Part shown: positions 27,975 to 37,723 of the stretch, piece by piece
Layout: each line of letters starts with the position of its first letter
Position numbering within the stretch: position 1 is the first letter of the stretch
Made by a program: the position numbers and the translations under genes
Source: Arthrobacter sp. OY3WO11
Lineage (GTDB): Bacteria > Actinomycetota > Actinomycetes > Actinomycetales > Micrococcaceae
Direction: 5' to 3'
NCBI RefSeq assembly: GCF_001641125.1
Contig: NZ_LWLP01000001.1
Location: 830,147 to 894,146 of the forward strand
DNA: 64,000 bases
Notes under the pieces: generated by a model
Seen by the model: the letters and a program-made list of their open reading frames with translations, nothing else
Databases searched by the model: none
Told to the model about the DNA's origin: nothing

Positions 27975-28706
27975 TCACGCGTGGCGCTGGGAGATCCAGA
28001 GCGTCGCCGGCACATGCGCAGCTGCTCCAGCCCCGGCATCGGGGTTGGCAACGTGGAGGGTGCGCGCGAAGGCTTCCTCCGTGATGCTGGCCTGGATACC
28101 CGCTGAGGCGAGGCGTTCCCGCAAAGGCTCCAGCCCGCCGTCGTACTCAAAACCCAGGCCGGAACGCGGTGCTCCCGAGGCCGGCCGGACCATCAGGACC
28201 CCGCCGTTCTTTGCGGTGAAGTCGGCGGTGTCGTCCTGGTCCGGTACCGGGCGCGGCCGCGCGCCCACCTGCTGCAGGGTGCGGGAGGCGGACGCGGGAT
28301 CCTCCGTGAACCAGACCCCGACGACGGCCAGGGCAGGATCGGCGTCGGCGCACCGGGCGTTGTGGGCGGCTTTGTCCGCAAGGAAGCTGAAACCGTCGGG
28401 CGCCGTGATCCGGCAGGCGTCGCCATGGTCCGCGGCGACGAGCTCTGCGGGTGTGGTTCCGTCTTCCCCAGCAGCCAGGTTGGTGCGGCGGGCGAACTCC
28501 GACAGGTCTCCCACCTCCACTGCCAGCGCGGTGCTGCCGTCCTCTGCGGCCCCCTCGGGGACGGCGTGGAGGGCCAGGCGTCCCAGCCCGGCGTCGAAAA
28601 CCTGCCAGCCGGCGTCGTTCTCGGTCCGGACCATGCCCAGGGCGGTGAGGAGCCTGTCCCAGGAATCCAGCCTGGACGTGAAGTGAAGGGGGCGCACACG
28701 GAGCAT
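27975..28706 (-). CDS. VOC-family protein (glyoxalase/bleomycin-resistance fold)
   Basis: A 243-residue protein with two betaalphabetabetabeta modules. The start at 28706 begins MLRVRPLHFTSRLDSWDRLL; longer upstream frames are antisense to another gene. Module 1 covers about residues 5-120 and module 2 about 125-240, ending AHVPATLWISQRHA. Metal-ligand positions (His/Glu) are only partly recognisable, so the reaction cannot be assigned. It is divergent from the YdeI-like gene by 113 bases. Confidence 0.75.
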   Translation of the reverse strand: MLRVRPLHFTSRLDSWDRLLTALGMVRTENDAGWQVFDAGLGRLALHAVPEGAAEDGSTALAVEVGDLSEFARRTNLAAGEDGTTPAELVAADHGDACRITAPDGFSFLADKAAHNARCADADPALAVVGVWFTEDPASASRTLQQVGARPRPVPDQDDTADFTAKNGGVLMVRPASGAPRSGLGFEYDGGLEPLRERLASAGIQASITEEAFARTLHVANPDAGAGAAAHVPATLWISQRHA

Positions 28707-28819
28707 TTTGGTTTCCTTAATCCTCGGTATCCAGGGACCTCTAGGCCCATGATGCCACGGCGCCGGCGCTTGTGGAGAGGGGCTGCCGTGGTGCCGTGAT
28801 GCGGGGGCAGAATAGGGCC

Positions 28820-29422
28820 ATGACCGTTGAACTTGAGGAGCTGCTGCTGCCGGACGCGGCGGCGTGGCGCAGCTGGCTGGAGGCACACCACAGCACCAGC
28901 CCGGGGGTGTGGCTGGTCCTGCACAAGAAGGGCGGAAACGTCACGGAACTGGATTACGCCGCGGCGCTGGACGAGGCCCTGTGCTTTGGCTGGATCGATG
29001 GCCAGGCGCGCCGCCGCGATGAACAGACGTCCTTCCAGCGGATGACGCCCCGCCGACCCCGGAGCCCATGGTCTGCCAGGAACGTCGGCCATGTGGCGCG
29101 GCTGGACGCGGCAGGCCGGATGACCGATGCCGGACGGGCCGCGGTGAATGCGGCGAAGGCCGACGGCCGCTGGGACAACGCTTACGGCGGCCAGGCGGTG
29201 GCTGAGGTTCCACCTGATCTGGCGGCGGCCATCGCCGCGCTTCCCGCCGCCCAGGCGATGTTCGATGTCCTCACGGGGACAAACCGGTTCGCGATGATCT
29301 ACCGGGTCAACTCCGCCGTCCGGCCTGCCACCCGCGAAAAGAGGATCGCCGAATTCGTGGAGATGCTGGCGCGCGGAGAATCCCTGTATCCGCAGAAGAA
29401 GCGCCCCGGCGGCGTGACCTGA
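28820..29422 (+). CDS. YdeI/OmpD-associated family protein
   Basis: A 200-residue soluble protein of the YdeI family (bacteriocin-protection/OmpD-associated, COG4430). It has AWRSWLEAHHSTSPGVWLVLHKKG, LDYAAALDEALCFGWIDG, and the terminal LARGESLYPQKK, all typical. Bacillus and Enterobacteria homologues are linked to antimicrobial-peptide tolerance, but mechanism is unclear. The start is the ATG at 28820; the frame is open further upstream without a good start. Confidence 0.85.
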   Translation: MTVELEELLLPDAAAWRSWLEAHHSTSPGVWLVLHKKGGNVTELDYAAALDEALCFGWIDGQARRRDEQTSFQRMTPRRPRSPWSARNVGHVARLDAAGRMTDAGRAAVNAAKADGRWDNAYGGQAVAEVPPDLAAAIAALPAAQAMFDVLTGTNRFAMIYRVNSAVRPATREKRIAEFVEMLARGESLYPQKKRPGGVT

Positions 29423-29457
29423 CCGCACGGGCAGTGGATCCGGGAATCCGCGCCCGG

Positions 29458-29486
29458 TTGGGTTCCTGCCGGCATACCTGTAAAAT
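29458..29486 (+). promoter_or_regulatory. Candidate promoter of the GH32 gene
   Basis: TTGGGT (29458-29463), 17 bases, then TAAAAT (29481-29486), with transcription expected near 29493, about 68 bases before the ATG at 29561. The leader then holds a stem-loop at 29507-29532. The -10 matches consensus at five of six positions; the -35 is weak. Confidence 0.5.
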
Positions 29487-29506
29487 TGACGGTTCACTTG
29501 CGCTGG

Positions 29507-29532
29507 TGCCGTTCCCCTCCTGGGGAGCGGCA
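29507..29532 (+). promoter_or_regulatory. Stem-loop in the GH32 leader
   Basis: TGCCGTTCCCC (29507-29517) pairs with GGGGAGCGGCA (29522-29532), one G-U pair, 4-base loop. Flanking CGC/GTGCG bases extend it with an internal loop. It lies 28 bases before the GH32 ATG and is not followed by a T-run, so it is probably a leader structure rather than a terminator. No known riboswitch is recognised. Confidence 0.5.
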
Positions 29533-29560
29533 CTTGTGCGTTCAGCGACGGATCGAAAAC

Positions 29561-31519
29561 ATGCCCCGAAAAATCCTCGGACCCGTACCCCCTGCCCTCA
29601 AACACCGGCCCCTGACCTGGGTGGTTGCCGCCCTGGCCGCTGCCCTGGTCCTGGTAGTTTCCCTGGTGCTCGCCGGCAACGTCCGGACGGGGCCAGCCGC
29701 CGTTGCCGGCCGTGTTTTGGACGGTGTTGCGTCGGCGCAGGCAACGGCCAGGGATGCCACGGGCAGCTACGCGACGCTGTGGCTGGAGGGCGGCGACACC
29801 ACGCTCGTGGACCGTGGGGGCGCGCTCGATGCTGAGGGTGCGGAGGATGTGCGGAGCATTGAATGCGGCGCGGGCTGGCTGGCCGGAGCCCGCGTGGACG
29901 GCAAGGTTTTCCTGCGAAGCAGCGCCTCCCTGGACACGGTTGAGGATGCTGCGGCGGCGCGTCTTCCGGAGTGCATCAGCGCCGAGGCGCGCGATGCCCT
30001 GCTGGCTGACCTCGGCGTGGACAGGACGTGGCCGGAGCCAGTCGGGGACCGCTTCGAACCGCCGGCGGGGGAGTACCGCCCGGCCTACCACCTCACCCCG
30101 GACCAGCGCTGGATGAACGATCCCCAGAAGCCCTTCTTCCTGGACGGCCAGTGGCACTACTACTATCTGTACAACGCCGACTACCCGGAAGGGAACGGCA
30201 CCGAGTGGTTCCACGCCACCAGCACCGACCTGGTCAACTGGAAAAACGAGGGCGTGGCCATTGAGAAGTTCCGCAACGGGCTCGGCGACATCGAGACCGG
30301 CACAGCGGTGGTGGATACGGAGGGCACCGCAGGATTCGGCAAGGGAGCCGTGATCGCGGTGCTCACCCAGCAGCATGACGGTGTCCAGCGGCAGTCGCTG
30401 TTCTACTCCACGGACAACGGCTACAGCTTCCAGAACTACAATCAGAATCCGGTGATGGACAACCCGGGCGAAGAACACTGGCGTGATCCCCGAATTGTCC
30501 GCGACGACGCCAACAACCAGTGGCTGATGCTGCTGGCCGAAGGCCACAAGATCGGCTTCTACACGTCCCCGGACCTCAAGGACTGGACCTATGTTTCCGC
30601 TTTTGAGCGCGACGGGCTGGGAATCCTTGAGTGCCCGGACTTTTTCCAGCTGGACGTCGACGGCGACCCGTCCAAGCGCACGTGGGTGCTGGCCGCCAGT
30701 GCCAACGGGTCCGGGGAAGGGCGCGCCACGGGGCTGGCGTACTGGACCGGAAGCTGGGACGGAAAAACGTTCGCGCCGGACGCCGGAGACCACCAGTGGC
30801 TGGACGGCGGAACGGACTTCTACGCCGCCGTCACTTGGGATGACCCGCGCCTCACGGACGGCCAGCGGAAGGCTTCGCGGCACGCCATTGGCTGGATGAA
30901 CAACTGGGCGTACGCCCGGGAATTGCCCACCGGGGAGTGGTTTGGAGCGGCCTCCGTGGTGCGTGACATCCGGCTGGTGTCCGACGGCGGACGTCCGGTT
31001 TTGGTCTCGGCGCCCACCCCTGCGCTGGAGTCCCTGGAGGGCGATCCGGTCCAGATCCCCGCGGGCACCGTCCAGGAAGGCGCGGGGCAGGAGTTGCCGG
31101 TTCCGGACAGCGGCGCGTACAAGGTGGACCTGGAAATTGAAAAGCCCGCATCCGGCAGCGGTGAAGCGCGCGTCCTCCTGCAAAGCGGCGGCAAGGCCTA
31201 CGCCACGGTGGGTTACGACTTTGGGACCGGGCAGGCCTTTGTGGTCCGGGACGGGGATTCGGTGGCACAAGCTGCCGGAGGCCCGGCGGAGGGGTACCGG
31301 ACGGTGAGCTCGGCGAGAGGCAACACCGATGGGGACACGGTTCAGCTGACCGCCTATATTGACCGCTCTTCCGTGGAAGTCTTCGTGGACGGCGGCCGCG
31401 GGACCCTGACCTCGCTGGTCTTCCCGCCGCAGGGAACTAAGGACGTCCGGCTTGCGGCCTCGGGTGGTGCCGTCAGCATTAGGAGCGGCACCGTCACGCC
31501 GCTTGCCGCCATCCGCTGA
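29561..31519 (+). CDS. Glycoside hydrolase family 32 (fructan-degrading) exported enzyme
   Basis: A 652-residue secreted or membrane-anchored GH32 enzyme. The ATG at 29561 gives MPRKILGPVPP, then a hydrophobic signal-anchor at about residues 18-40. The beta-propeller catalytic residues are visible: nucleophile Asp in RWMNDPQKPFFLDG, the RDP motif in HWRDPRIV, and the acid/base Glu in ILECPDFFQL. The C-terminal beta-sandwich follows from about 500. The Q-K after WMNDP differs from the usual N-G and resembles levan-type enzymes I recall, so a levanase or fructanase is likely; exact linkage preference is uncertain. It has its own promoter and leader hairpin. Confidence 0.9.
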   Translation: MPRKILGPVPPALKHRPLTWVVAALAAALVLVVSLVLAGNVRTGPAAVAGRVLDGVASAQATARDATGSYATLWLEGGDTTLVDRGGALDAEGAEDVRSIECGAGWLAGARVDGKVFLRSSASLDTVEDAAAARLPECISAEARDALLADLGVDRTWPEPVGDRFEPPAGEYRPAYHLTPDQRWMNDPQKPFFLDGQWHYYYLYNADYPEGNGTEWFHATSTDLVNWKNEGVAIEKFRNGLGDIETGTAVVDTEGTAGFGKGAVIAVLTQQHDGVQRQSLFYSTDNGYSFQNYNQNPVMDNPGEEHWRDPRIVRDDANNQWLMLLAEGHKIGFYTSPDLKDWTYVSAFERDGLGILECPDFFQLDVDGDPSKRTWVLAASANGSGEGRATGLAYWTGSWDGKTFAPDAGDHQWLDGGTDFYAAVTWDDPRLTDGQRKASRHAIGWMNNWAYARELPTGEWFGAASVVRDIRLVSDGGRPVLVSAPTPALESLEGDPVQIPAGTVQEGAGQELPVPDSGAYKVDLEIEKPASGSGEARVLLQSGGKAYATVGYDFGTGQAFVVRDGDSVAQAAGGPAEGYRTVSSARGNTDGDTVQLTAYIDRSSVEVFVDGGRGTLTSLVFPPQGTKDVRLAASGGAVSIRSGTVTPLAAIR

Positions 31520-31599
31520 GCCGGACGTCCCGTGGCGAACGTGCGCCTGTGCGCGGGCCCGCCGTGCAGGAAACGAGGCTGTTCAGGACTCGAGCCTCT

Positions 31600-32757
31600 T
31601 TAGGACTCGAGCGGGAACGCCACGCCTTCGCCCACCACACGAAGGCACAGCTCCATGCCCGGCCGGGCGATGGAGGCGTTCCAGTGGCGGATGGTGATAA
31701 TTTCGCCGCCGCCGGGGTAGCGGTGGTCGGGGCTGGCGGCTAGCTGCGGCGGGACCGAGAGCTTCAGCCGGACGGTGGTTTCCGGGCCAAAGTAGTCCGT
31801 GTCCACCACCACCCCGCGGATGGCTGCATCCTCGGCGATCCGGATCTGCTCCGGCCTCAGCATCAGCTGCACGCGGCCCTGCGCCGGCGGCCTGCGGACG
31901 GGGATGGCCCCCAGAGAGCAGGTGGCCAGCGACCCCTCAAGCCAGGCATCCAGGATGACGGCGTCTCCGAGGAACTCCGCCGTGGCACGGTCTGCGGGGC
32001 GGGTGTACACCACGAACGGGTTGCCGATCTGGGCGAGCTTGCCACCGCGCATAACGGCCACCTGGTCCGCGAAGGACAGTGCCTCGGCCTGGTCGTGGGT
32101 GACCAGGATGGTGGTGACCCCTGCCTCGTTCAGGACCTTGGCTACGGCACGGCGGGTAGCCACCCTGAGCCCCGCATCCAGTGCGGAGAAAGGTTCATCA
32201 AGGAGCATCAGTTCCGGCTCGCGCGCCAGGGCCCGCGCCAGGGCAACCCGCTGCTGCTGGCCGCCGGAGAGCTGGTGCGGGCGGCGCTTGGCCATGGCCG
32301 GGTCCAGGGACACCATCTCCAGCAGTTCGCTGATCCGGCCGGCCACTGCCCGCCGGCCGCCCGGCAGGCGGTCCTGGTCCAGCCCGAACGCGATGTTCTG
32401 CCCCACGCTCAGGTGCGGGAACAGGGCTCCGTCCTGTGCCACGTACCCAATGTGCCGTTTGTGCGCCGGCACCCACACGCCGTCGCCCGCCACCTTGGCG
32501 CCGTTCAGCGCAATGCTGCCCGTGTCCGGATGCTCAAACCCGGCAATCAGCCGCAGCAGGGTGGTCTTGCCCGACCCAGAGGGTCCCACAATGGCTGTGG
32601 TTCCGCCCCGGGCCACGGAAAGGTTGACGCCCTTCAGGACGGCCTGGTTGCCAAAGTTCTTGGTGACGTCGGTGATCTCCAGGTGGCTGTTCGTGGTGGG
32701 TGCCACGGACGGGGCCACCCGCGGCTCCGGCAACCTGGAAGGGGCTTGTTCTGTCAC
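31600..32757 (-). CDS. fbpC: Ferric-iron ABC transporter ATP-binding protein
   Basis: A 385-residue ABC ATPase. Walker A is [14 protein letters not shown], the signature [16 protein letters not shown], Walker [13 protein letters not shown], and the switch His is in [10 protein letters not shown]. About 110 C-terminal residues form a TOBE-type regulatory domain with a second copy ([12 protein letters not shown]). This layout is typical of FbpC/SfuC ferric importers. Its GTG start overlaps the stop of the permease gene by 4 bases, so translation is coupled. It ends 79 bases from the GH32 stop, convergent. Confidence 0.9.
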   Translation of the reverse strand: MTEQAPSRLPEPRVAPSVAPTTNSHLEITDVTKNFGNQAVLKGVNLSVARGGTTAIVGPSGSGKTTLLRLIAGFEHPDTGSIALNGAKVAGDGVWVPAHKRHIGYVAQDGALFPHLSVGQNIAFGLDQDRLPGGRRAVAGRISELLEMVSLDPAMAKRRPHQLSGGQQQRVALARALAREPELMLLDEPFSALDAGLRVATRRAVAKVLNEAGVTTILVTHDQAEALSFADQVAVMRGGKLAQIGNPFVVYTRPADRATAEFLGDAVILDAWLEGSLATCSLGAIPVRRPPAQGRVQLMLRPEQIRIAEDAAIRGVVVDTDYFGPETTVRLKLSVPPQLAASPDHRYPGGGEIITIRHWNASIARPGMELCLRVVGEGVAFPLES

Positions 32758-34343
32758 TGTCCGGCTACTTTCTTGGACTGCTGGAAGAGGAGGTACGTCA
32801 TGGGCGCGGAGAGCAGGATCATCAACAGCGCATACGGCGCGGCGCCGGCGTAGTCGATTTCGCTGCTCTTGCTCCAGAATTCGGTGGCAAGGGTGCGCGT
32901 TCCGTTGGGGGACAGCAGCAGGGTGGCGGTGAGTTCGTTGGCGATGGCCAGGAACACCAGCGCCGCGCCGCCCGCCGCTGCCGGCGCCGTAAGCCGCAGG
33001 GTGACCCTGATGAAGGACACCAGCGGCGGCTTGCCCAGTGCCTGCGCCGCTTCGTCCAGTTCCTTGGGTGCCTGTGCCAGGCCGGCCCGGAGGTTGACCA
33101 GGGCGCGGGGCAGGAACAGCAGCACGTAGGCCGCCACCAGCACTCCTGCGGTCTGGTAGATCCCGGGGACCACCCGGATGCTCACCGTGACGAAAGCCAG
33201 GCCCACCACGATTCCGGGCAGCGAGCTGGTGATGTAATTGGAGAGTTCCAGCGACTTGCTGAACCAGCCGGGATGGCGGACAGCAAGATAGGCCATGGGG
33301 AACGCCACCACGGTGGTGGCAAGGGCGCCCAAAAGGCCGTAGCCGAGCGTTGTGAGCAGCGCCGGAAGGAACTCGTCCGCAGCCCAGGCTGCCGTTCCGC
33401 CGGAAGCCACCCAGCGCAGCACAAAGAACAGGGGCAGGCCGAAAGCCAGTGCCGTGAGCGCCAGCAGGAACAGCTGGGCCGGAAGCTGGTACACGTGCAG
33501 CGGCAGGCGCAGCGCCTTGGCCTGCGCCCCGGGGCCGATGCGTGCATACCGTGCAGTACCGCGGCTCCGGACCTCGGCCAGCAGCAGGAGGAGGCAGAAA
33601 AACACCAGCACGCTGGCGAGCATATTCCCTGCCGCCCCGTTGAATGTCGACTGGTACTGGACCATGATCGCCGTGGTGAAGGTATCGAAACGGATCATGG
33701 CGAACGCCCCGTACTCGGCCAGCAGGTGCAGTGCCACCAGGAGCGCGCCGCCGGTCATGGCAATGCGGAGCTGGGGGAGGACCACGCGGAAGAAAGTACG
33801 CCAGGCGCCGAGGCCCAGTGCAGCCGCGGACTGCTCAATGGCCGGGTCCAGCCGGCTGAGGGCGGCGGCGGCGGGAATGTAGACCAGCGGGAAGTAGGAG
33901 AGGGTGGCAATCAGGACTCCGGAGCCCAGACCGCCCAGGGAAGGAATGGCGGAAACCCAGGCGTAACTGTTGACGAACGCCGGGATGGCCAGCGGCGCAG
34001 CCAGCAGCACGGCCCAGACCCGCGCGCCCCGCAATGTTGTGCGTTCCACGAGCCAGGCGCCGGCAACTCCCAGGACCAGGCACAGCGGGACGGTGAAGAC
34101 CATGAGCAGGACGGTGTTCAGCAGCAGTTCGGCCACGCGCGGCCGGAAGATGAGTTCGGCGGCGGTGTCCCAGCCCGTTGCCACGGTCATGTAGACCACG
34201 TAGCCAAGCGGGACGACCGAAAACAGGGCAATCAGCACCGCCAGGGCGGACACCGCAGAAACGCCGAAAGGCGGGCGGGGGCTGTTGCCCCGGCCCGCCG
34301 TCGTCGTGCTCCCCCGTGGGGGAGCCGATAGATCAGGAGTCAC
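32754..34343 (-). CDS. fbpB: Ferric-iron ABC transporter permease
   Basis: A 529-residue protein with about 12 transmembrane helices in two repeats, the fused double-permease form typical of FbpB. EAA-type loops are seen twice, e.g. [24 protein letters not shown] and [26 protein letters not shown] start at 34343 lies 4 bases after the substrate-binding gene ends, and its stop overlaps the ATPase start. It is the membrane channel of the three-gene operon. Confidence 0.9.
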   Translation of the reverse strand: MTPDLSAPPRGSTTTAGRGNSPRPPFGVSAVSALAVLIALFSVVPLGYVVYMTVATGWDTAAELIFRPRVAELLLNTVLLMVFTVPLCLVLGVAGAWLVERTTLRGARVWAVLLAAPLAIPAFVNSYAWVSAIPSLGGLGSGVLIATLSYFPLVYIPAAAALSRLDPAIEQSAAALGLGAWRTFFRVVLPQLRIAMTGGALLVALHLLAEYGAFAMIRFDTFTTAIMVQYQSTFNGAAGNMLASVLVFFCLLLLLAEVRSRGTARYARIGPGAQAKALRLPLHVYQLPAQLFLLALTALAFGLPLFFVLRWVASGGTAAWAADEFLPALLTTLGYGLLGALATTVVAFPMAYLAVRHPGWFSKSLELSNYITSSLPGIVVGLAFVTVSIRVVPGIYQTAGVLVAAYVLLFLPRALVNLRAGLAQAPKELDEAAQALGKPPLVSFIRVTLRLTAPAAAGGAALVFLAIANELTATLLLSPNGTRTLATEFWSKSSEIDYAGAAPYALLMILLSAPMTYLLFQQSKKVAGQ

Positions 34344-34347
34344 GAAA

Positions 34348-35406
34348 TCAGAGGAGTCCTGCCGAGGTCATCAGTTCGGTGACCTTCTCCGAGTTCAGCT
34401 TGGCGGGATCCACGGTGGGGGCCTGCAGATCTGCGATGGGAACGAGCTTCTCGTTCGCGGGGACGTCGGAGGCGATGGCGTACTCGAAGGAGGTGCCGTC
34501 CTTCAGGATTTCCTGGCCCTTGGTGCCGGTGACGTACTTCAGGAACTCCTGGGCAGCTTCCTGGTTCTTGGAGGTCTTCAGCACACCGCCGCCGGATACG
34601 GACACGAACGCGCCCGGATCCTGGTTCTTGAAGTAGTACGGGGTGACGTTATTGGAGTTCTCGCCGGTCTTGGCCTGGTCGCCGTAGTAGTAGTAGTGGT
34701 AGATCAGCGCGGCATCGACTTCGCCGGCGTTGACTGCCTTCATGGCGGTACTGTTGCCCTTGTAGGCCTTGAAGTTGTCCTTCATGCCCTTGAGCCATTC
34801 CTCCGTGGCGGCCTCGCCCTTGAGTTCCAGGAGCGCCGAGACAATGGCCTGGAAGTCGGCGCCGGACGGGGAAGCAGCCCACTTGCCCTTCCACTCCGGG
34901 TTGGCCAGGTCCAGCATGGACGTGGGCAGCTGGTCTTCGGTCAGCTTGTTCTTGTCGTACACCAGGACGGTGGAGCGGGCAGCAATGCCGGTCCACTTGC
35001 CGGTGGACGGACGGAACTCTTCAGGCACCTGCGCGATGGTGGCTTCGTCCACGTCCGCAAACAGGCCGGCGTTCTCCACCTGGGTCATGGCCGGGGAGTT
35101 CTCCGTCAGGAACACATCAGCCGGGGATGCTGAGCCTTCCTGGATGATCTGGTTGGAAAGCTCGGTGTCCGAGCCCTGGCGCATGGTCACCTTGATGCCG
35201 GTCTCGGCGGTGAAGCCGTCGATCCATTCCTTGGTCAGGCTCTCGTGCTGGGCGTTGTACACGGTGATTTCGCCGTTGCCGGCACCAGCGGAGGCGTCGG
35301 ACGAACCTGTGGCTGCGGGGGTGGTGCTGCCGCCGCAGGCGGTCAGTCCAAGTGCTGCGGTGGCGGCGAGTGCGATGCCTGCCAGGGCGCTGTTGCGGAT
35401 CTTCAT
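34348..35406 (-). CDS. fbpA: Ferric-iron ABC transporter substrate-binding lipoprotein
   Basis: A 352-residue FbpA-type iron-binding protein. The start at 35406 gives [20 protein letters not shown] and a lipobox L-T-A-C with Cys24, so it is a membrane-anchored lipoprotein. [20 protein letters not shown] begins the binding domain, and the iron-chelating tyrosine pair is in [16 protein letters not shown]. It is the first gene of the fbpABC operon, and a near-consensus iron box lies about 80 bases upstream. It captures ferric ion for the FbpB/FbpC pump; a siderophore substrate is less likely given the Tyr cluster. Confidence 0.9.
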   Translation of the reverse strand: MKIRNSALAGIALAATAALGLTACGGSTTPAATGSSDASAGAGNGEITVYNAQHESLTKEWIDGFTAETGIKVTMRQGSDTELSNQIIQEGSASPADVFLTENSPAMTQVENAGLFADVDEATIAQVPEEFRPSTGKWTGIAARSTVLVYDKNKLTEDQLPTSMLDLANPEWKGKWAASPSGADFQAIVSALLELKGEAATEEWLKGMKDNFKAYKGNSTAMKAVNAGEVDAALIYHYYYYGDQAKTGENSNNVTPYYFKNQDPGAFVSVSGGGVLKTSKNQEAAQEFLKYVTGTKGQEILKDGTSFEYAIASDVPANEKLVPIADLQAPTVDPAKLNSEKVTELMTSAGLL

Positions 35407-35485
35407 GGAGGGACTGCTTTCTGGGGAAACGTCGGGCGGACGGGGTCCTGTTGGGCGTCGGGGAAGGATGCCCACGCTTGGAACT

Positions 35486-35504
35486 GTAGGGTAGGCAAAC
35501 CTAA
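35486..35504. promoter_or_regulatory. Iron-dependent repressor (DtxR/IdeR) box upstream of fbpA
   Basis: Nineteen bases GTAGGGTAGGCAAACCTAA match the DtxR/IdeR consensus TTAGGTTAGCCTAACCTAA at 16 of 19 positions when read on the complementary strand. It lies about 80 bases before the fbpA ATG in a 161-base gap, a normal operator position. This predicts iron-repressed expression of fbpABC. The matching is by eye. Confidence 0.8.
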
Positions 35505-35567
35505 GCAACAAACCAGAAAGCGCTTTAAGTGACGAGGGTCACAACAATTACAAAACTATTGCGTGCC

Positions 35568-36794
35568 CTAATTGCCTGCGTTGCCGGGGAGGGTTGCCGC
35601 GGCCTCCAGGACCATCCACGCCTGCAGCTGGGTGGAAAGTTCGACGGCGGCTCCCGGCGGGTATGTTTCGCCCGCCGGTTTCACGGCATGCTGGGAGAAG
35701 ACGACGGCGCCGCGGTACGTCTCCGCAGCCTCGCCGGCCTGCATGGTGCGCTTCCCGGACCAGAAGGCCTCAGCCGTTGCTGCCACCAGCCGGGCGGCGG
35801 TGGCGCGGGTCTGCGCGGGAAGCCGGCCGTCGGCAGCGGCGAGGGCAAGGTAGCGGCACAGGATGCCGGTGAACAGGCCGCCGTCGCCCGGTCCCTCGCA
35901 GCGCAGCACCCGGCCCCCGCTGCTGGTCTCAGTGCCGGTAGCGGATCGGACCGTAAGCAGCCGGTCCACCGCGTCCACCACCACGGCTGCCCTGGCAAGG
36001 TCTGCTTCCCCGCCCATTTCCAGGAGGGCGCCCAGCACCGGGCCCTGGTTGTAGGTGTAGACCGCGCGTTCCACCAGCACTTCCCCGGCCGGGCCAAGCC
36101 GTGCGCCGTCCAGGTACAGGCCCTGGTCCGGGTCGAAAAGGGTGGCATCCAGCCAGTCCAGCAGGGCCCTGGCTTTCTGCGGGTGGCCGGTCCGGGCAAA
36201 GTGGAGCGCTATGGGCGCCGAGGCCGGGGTGTTCTTGAAATCCCGTTTCTTGCTCCAGAAGGCACCGCCGTTCAGGTCATCCGTGCAGGCGGCCTCGAAC
36301 TGCAGGGTGAGGGACCTGCGGACGCGGGCGTTGCGCCGGCGGCCGCGCCTGCGTGCCTCCCCGGCGAGGGCGTCGAGCCGGTGGGTGGCGAGCGCAAGCC
36401 AGGCCATGTCGTCGTAATAGTTGTTGACGAAGGTAAAGGCGTTGCGCAGGCGGATCCCGGTAACCAGCCGGGATGCCAGGCGCCCGGCGCTGGGGTGGCC
36501 GGGGCCGTTGAACCTGGCGGCCGGCGTGGCGCCGCTGCCCAGTTCCCGCCGCCCTGCATCCACCAGGCAGTCAATATAGTGTGCCTGCCACCAGTAATGC
36601 CAGGGGCCTGCGAGTACTCCCTTGGGGTCCCTGCGCCACGCGGGGGAAGGCCACGTCACGGCACCCAGGTGGGTGCCCGGCAGGAAGAACAGCCTCCGGC
36701 CGAAGAGGGCGGTCACCGACTGTGCGGCCTGGTTGGCTCTGGCGTCCCAGCGGAACGGGTCCTGGCGGGCGGGGGCGGGGTCCAGGCGGGTCAT
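35568..36794 (-). CDS. Glycoside hydrolase family 76 protein (alpha-1,6-mannanase-like)
   Basis: A 408-residue (alpha/alpha)6 protein of GH76. The catalytic Asp-Asp pair is in FVNNYYDDMAWLALATHR, and VYTYNQGPVLGALLEMG is another conserved region. The start at 36794 (MTRLDPAPARQD) follows GGTGGA; a GTG at 36803 is an alternative. No signal peptide is visible, so it may act inside the cell. GH76 enzymes cut alpha-1,6-mannan, for example fungal mannoprotein or mannogen-like polymers. It is near the iron-transport operon but divergent from its promoter region, so no functional link is implied. Confidence 0.88.
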   Translation of the reverse strand: MTRLDPAPARQDPFRWDARANQAAQSVTALFGRRLFFLPGTHLGAVTWPSPAWRRDPKGVLAGPWHYWWQAHYIDCLVDAGRRELGSGATPAARFNGPGHPSAGRLASRLVTGIRLRNAFTFVNNYYDDMAWLALATHRLDALAGEARRRGRRRNARVRRSLTLQFEAACTDDLNGGAFWSKKRDFKNTPASAPIALHFARTGHPQKARALLDWLDATLFDPDQGLYLDGARLGPAGEVLVERAVYTYNQGPVLGALLEMGGEADLARAAVVVDAVDRLLTVRSATGTETSSGGRVLRCEGPGDGGLFTGILCRYLALAAADGRLPAQTRATAARLVAATAEAFWSGKRTMQAGEAAETYRGAVVFSQHAVKPAGETYPPGAAVELSTQLQAWMVLEAAATLPGNAGN

Positions 36795-36862
36795 GCTTTC
36801 CACCCTAACGCGCGTTCCCCGGCCGGTCCGGACTGGCCGTTGGTGCAGGCCCTCCGTATTTC

Positions 36863-36880
36863 AGTTAACATTCACTAACT
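36863..36880. promoter_or_regulatory. Possible operator upstream of the SDR/acyl-CoA dehydrogenase pair
   Basis: AGTTA (36863-36867) and TAACT (36876-36880) form inverted 5-base arms with an 8-base centre, within TTAACATTCACTAACTAAC, about 60 bases before the SDR ATG. TetR repressors of fatty-acid or branched-chain catabolism use comparable sites. No regulator is adjacent, so the assignment is tentative. Confidence 0.35.
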
Positions 36881-36928
36881 AACACCTGGCGGCCCGCAGC
36901 CGCTGCGGACCCGCATCAAGGAGGATGT

Positions 36929-37723
36929 ATGGACGTCAAAGGCGCTGTTGCACTGGTGACCGGGGGAGCCTCCGGCTTGGGGGCGGCTACTGCCCGGCGG
37001 CTGTTCCGCGACGGCGCCTCCGTGGTGCTGGTTGACCTCCCGTCTTCCGGCGGCGCGGCCCTGGCGGAAGAGCTCAATGCGTCCCGGGCTGCGGGGCCGT
37101 CTGCCGTCTTTTGCCCCGCAGACGTGACGAACGAACGCGAGGTGCAGGCCGCCGTCGACACCGCAGTCAGCCTGGGGCAGCTGCGCATTGTGGTGAACTG
37201 CGCCGGGATCGCCACCCCCGGAAAGGTCCTGGGCAGGGACGGCGTGCTTCCGCTCGAGGCGTTCAACCGCGTCATCCAGGTGAACCTGGTCGGCACCTTC
37301 AACGTCCTGCGGCTGGCGGCGGCGGCGATGGTGGCGACGCAGCCGGCCGTCACGGAACTGGGCGGCCCGGAACGCGGCGTGATCATCAACACCGCCTCCG
37401 TTGCCGCCTTTGAAGGCCAGATCGGCCAGCCCGCCTACGCTGCCTCCAAGGGTGCCGTGGCGGCCATGACCCTGCCGGCTGCCCGGGAGCTGGCACGCTC
37501 GCTGGTCCGCGTGGTCACCATCGCGCCAGGCATCTTTGAGACGCCGATGATGGCGGGGCTGCCGCAGGACGCCCAGGATTCCCTGGGCGCGCAGGTGCCG
37601 CATCCCTCCCGCCTGGGCAGACCCGGCGAATACGCCGCCCTCGTGGCGCACATCGTGGACAACGCCATGCTGAACGGAGAGACCATCCGCCTGGATGGGG
37701 CCATCCGGATGGGACCGAAATGA
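36929..37723 (+). CDS. SDR-family 3-hydroxyacyl-CoA dehydrogenase-like protein
   Basis: A 264-residue short-chain dehydrogenase. The nucleotide loop is [17 protein letters not shown] and the catalytic Tyr-x3-Lys is in [12 protein letters not shown], with Ser upstream in NTASVAAF. Its layout resembles type II (HSD17B10-like) 3-hydroxyacyl-CoA dehydrogenases. A strong AAGGAGG precedes the ATG. Its stop overlaps the acyl-CoA dehydrogenase start by 4 bases, indicating a coupled beta-oxidation-type pair. The chain length or branch of the acyl substrate is not evident. Confidence 0.88.
   Translation: MDVKGAVALVTGGASGLGAATARRLFRDGASVVLVDLPSSGGAALAEELNASRAAGPSAVFCPADVTNEREVQAAVDTAVSLGQLRIVVNCAGIATPGKVLGRDGVLPLEAFNRVIQVNLVGTFNVLRLAAAAMVATQPAVTELGGPERGVIINTASVAAFEGQIGQPAYAASKGAVAAMTLPAARELARSLVRVVTIAPGIFETPMMAGLPQDAQDSLGAQVPHPSRLGRPGEYAALVAHIVDNAMLNGETIRLDGAIRMGPK

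Noticed and set aside
28193..31270. A 1025-codon open frame on the minus strand, starting antisense to the GH32 gene and ending inside the VOC gene.
   Set aside because: It is a GC-skew shadow: the overlapped VOC, YdeI and GH32 proteins have recognisable domains while this frame has only low-complexity Arg/Pro/Ala sequence.
32700..34331. A 543-codon plus-strand frame opposite fbpB.
   Set aside because: Gln/Glu/Gly-rich antisense shadow of a membrane protein.
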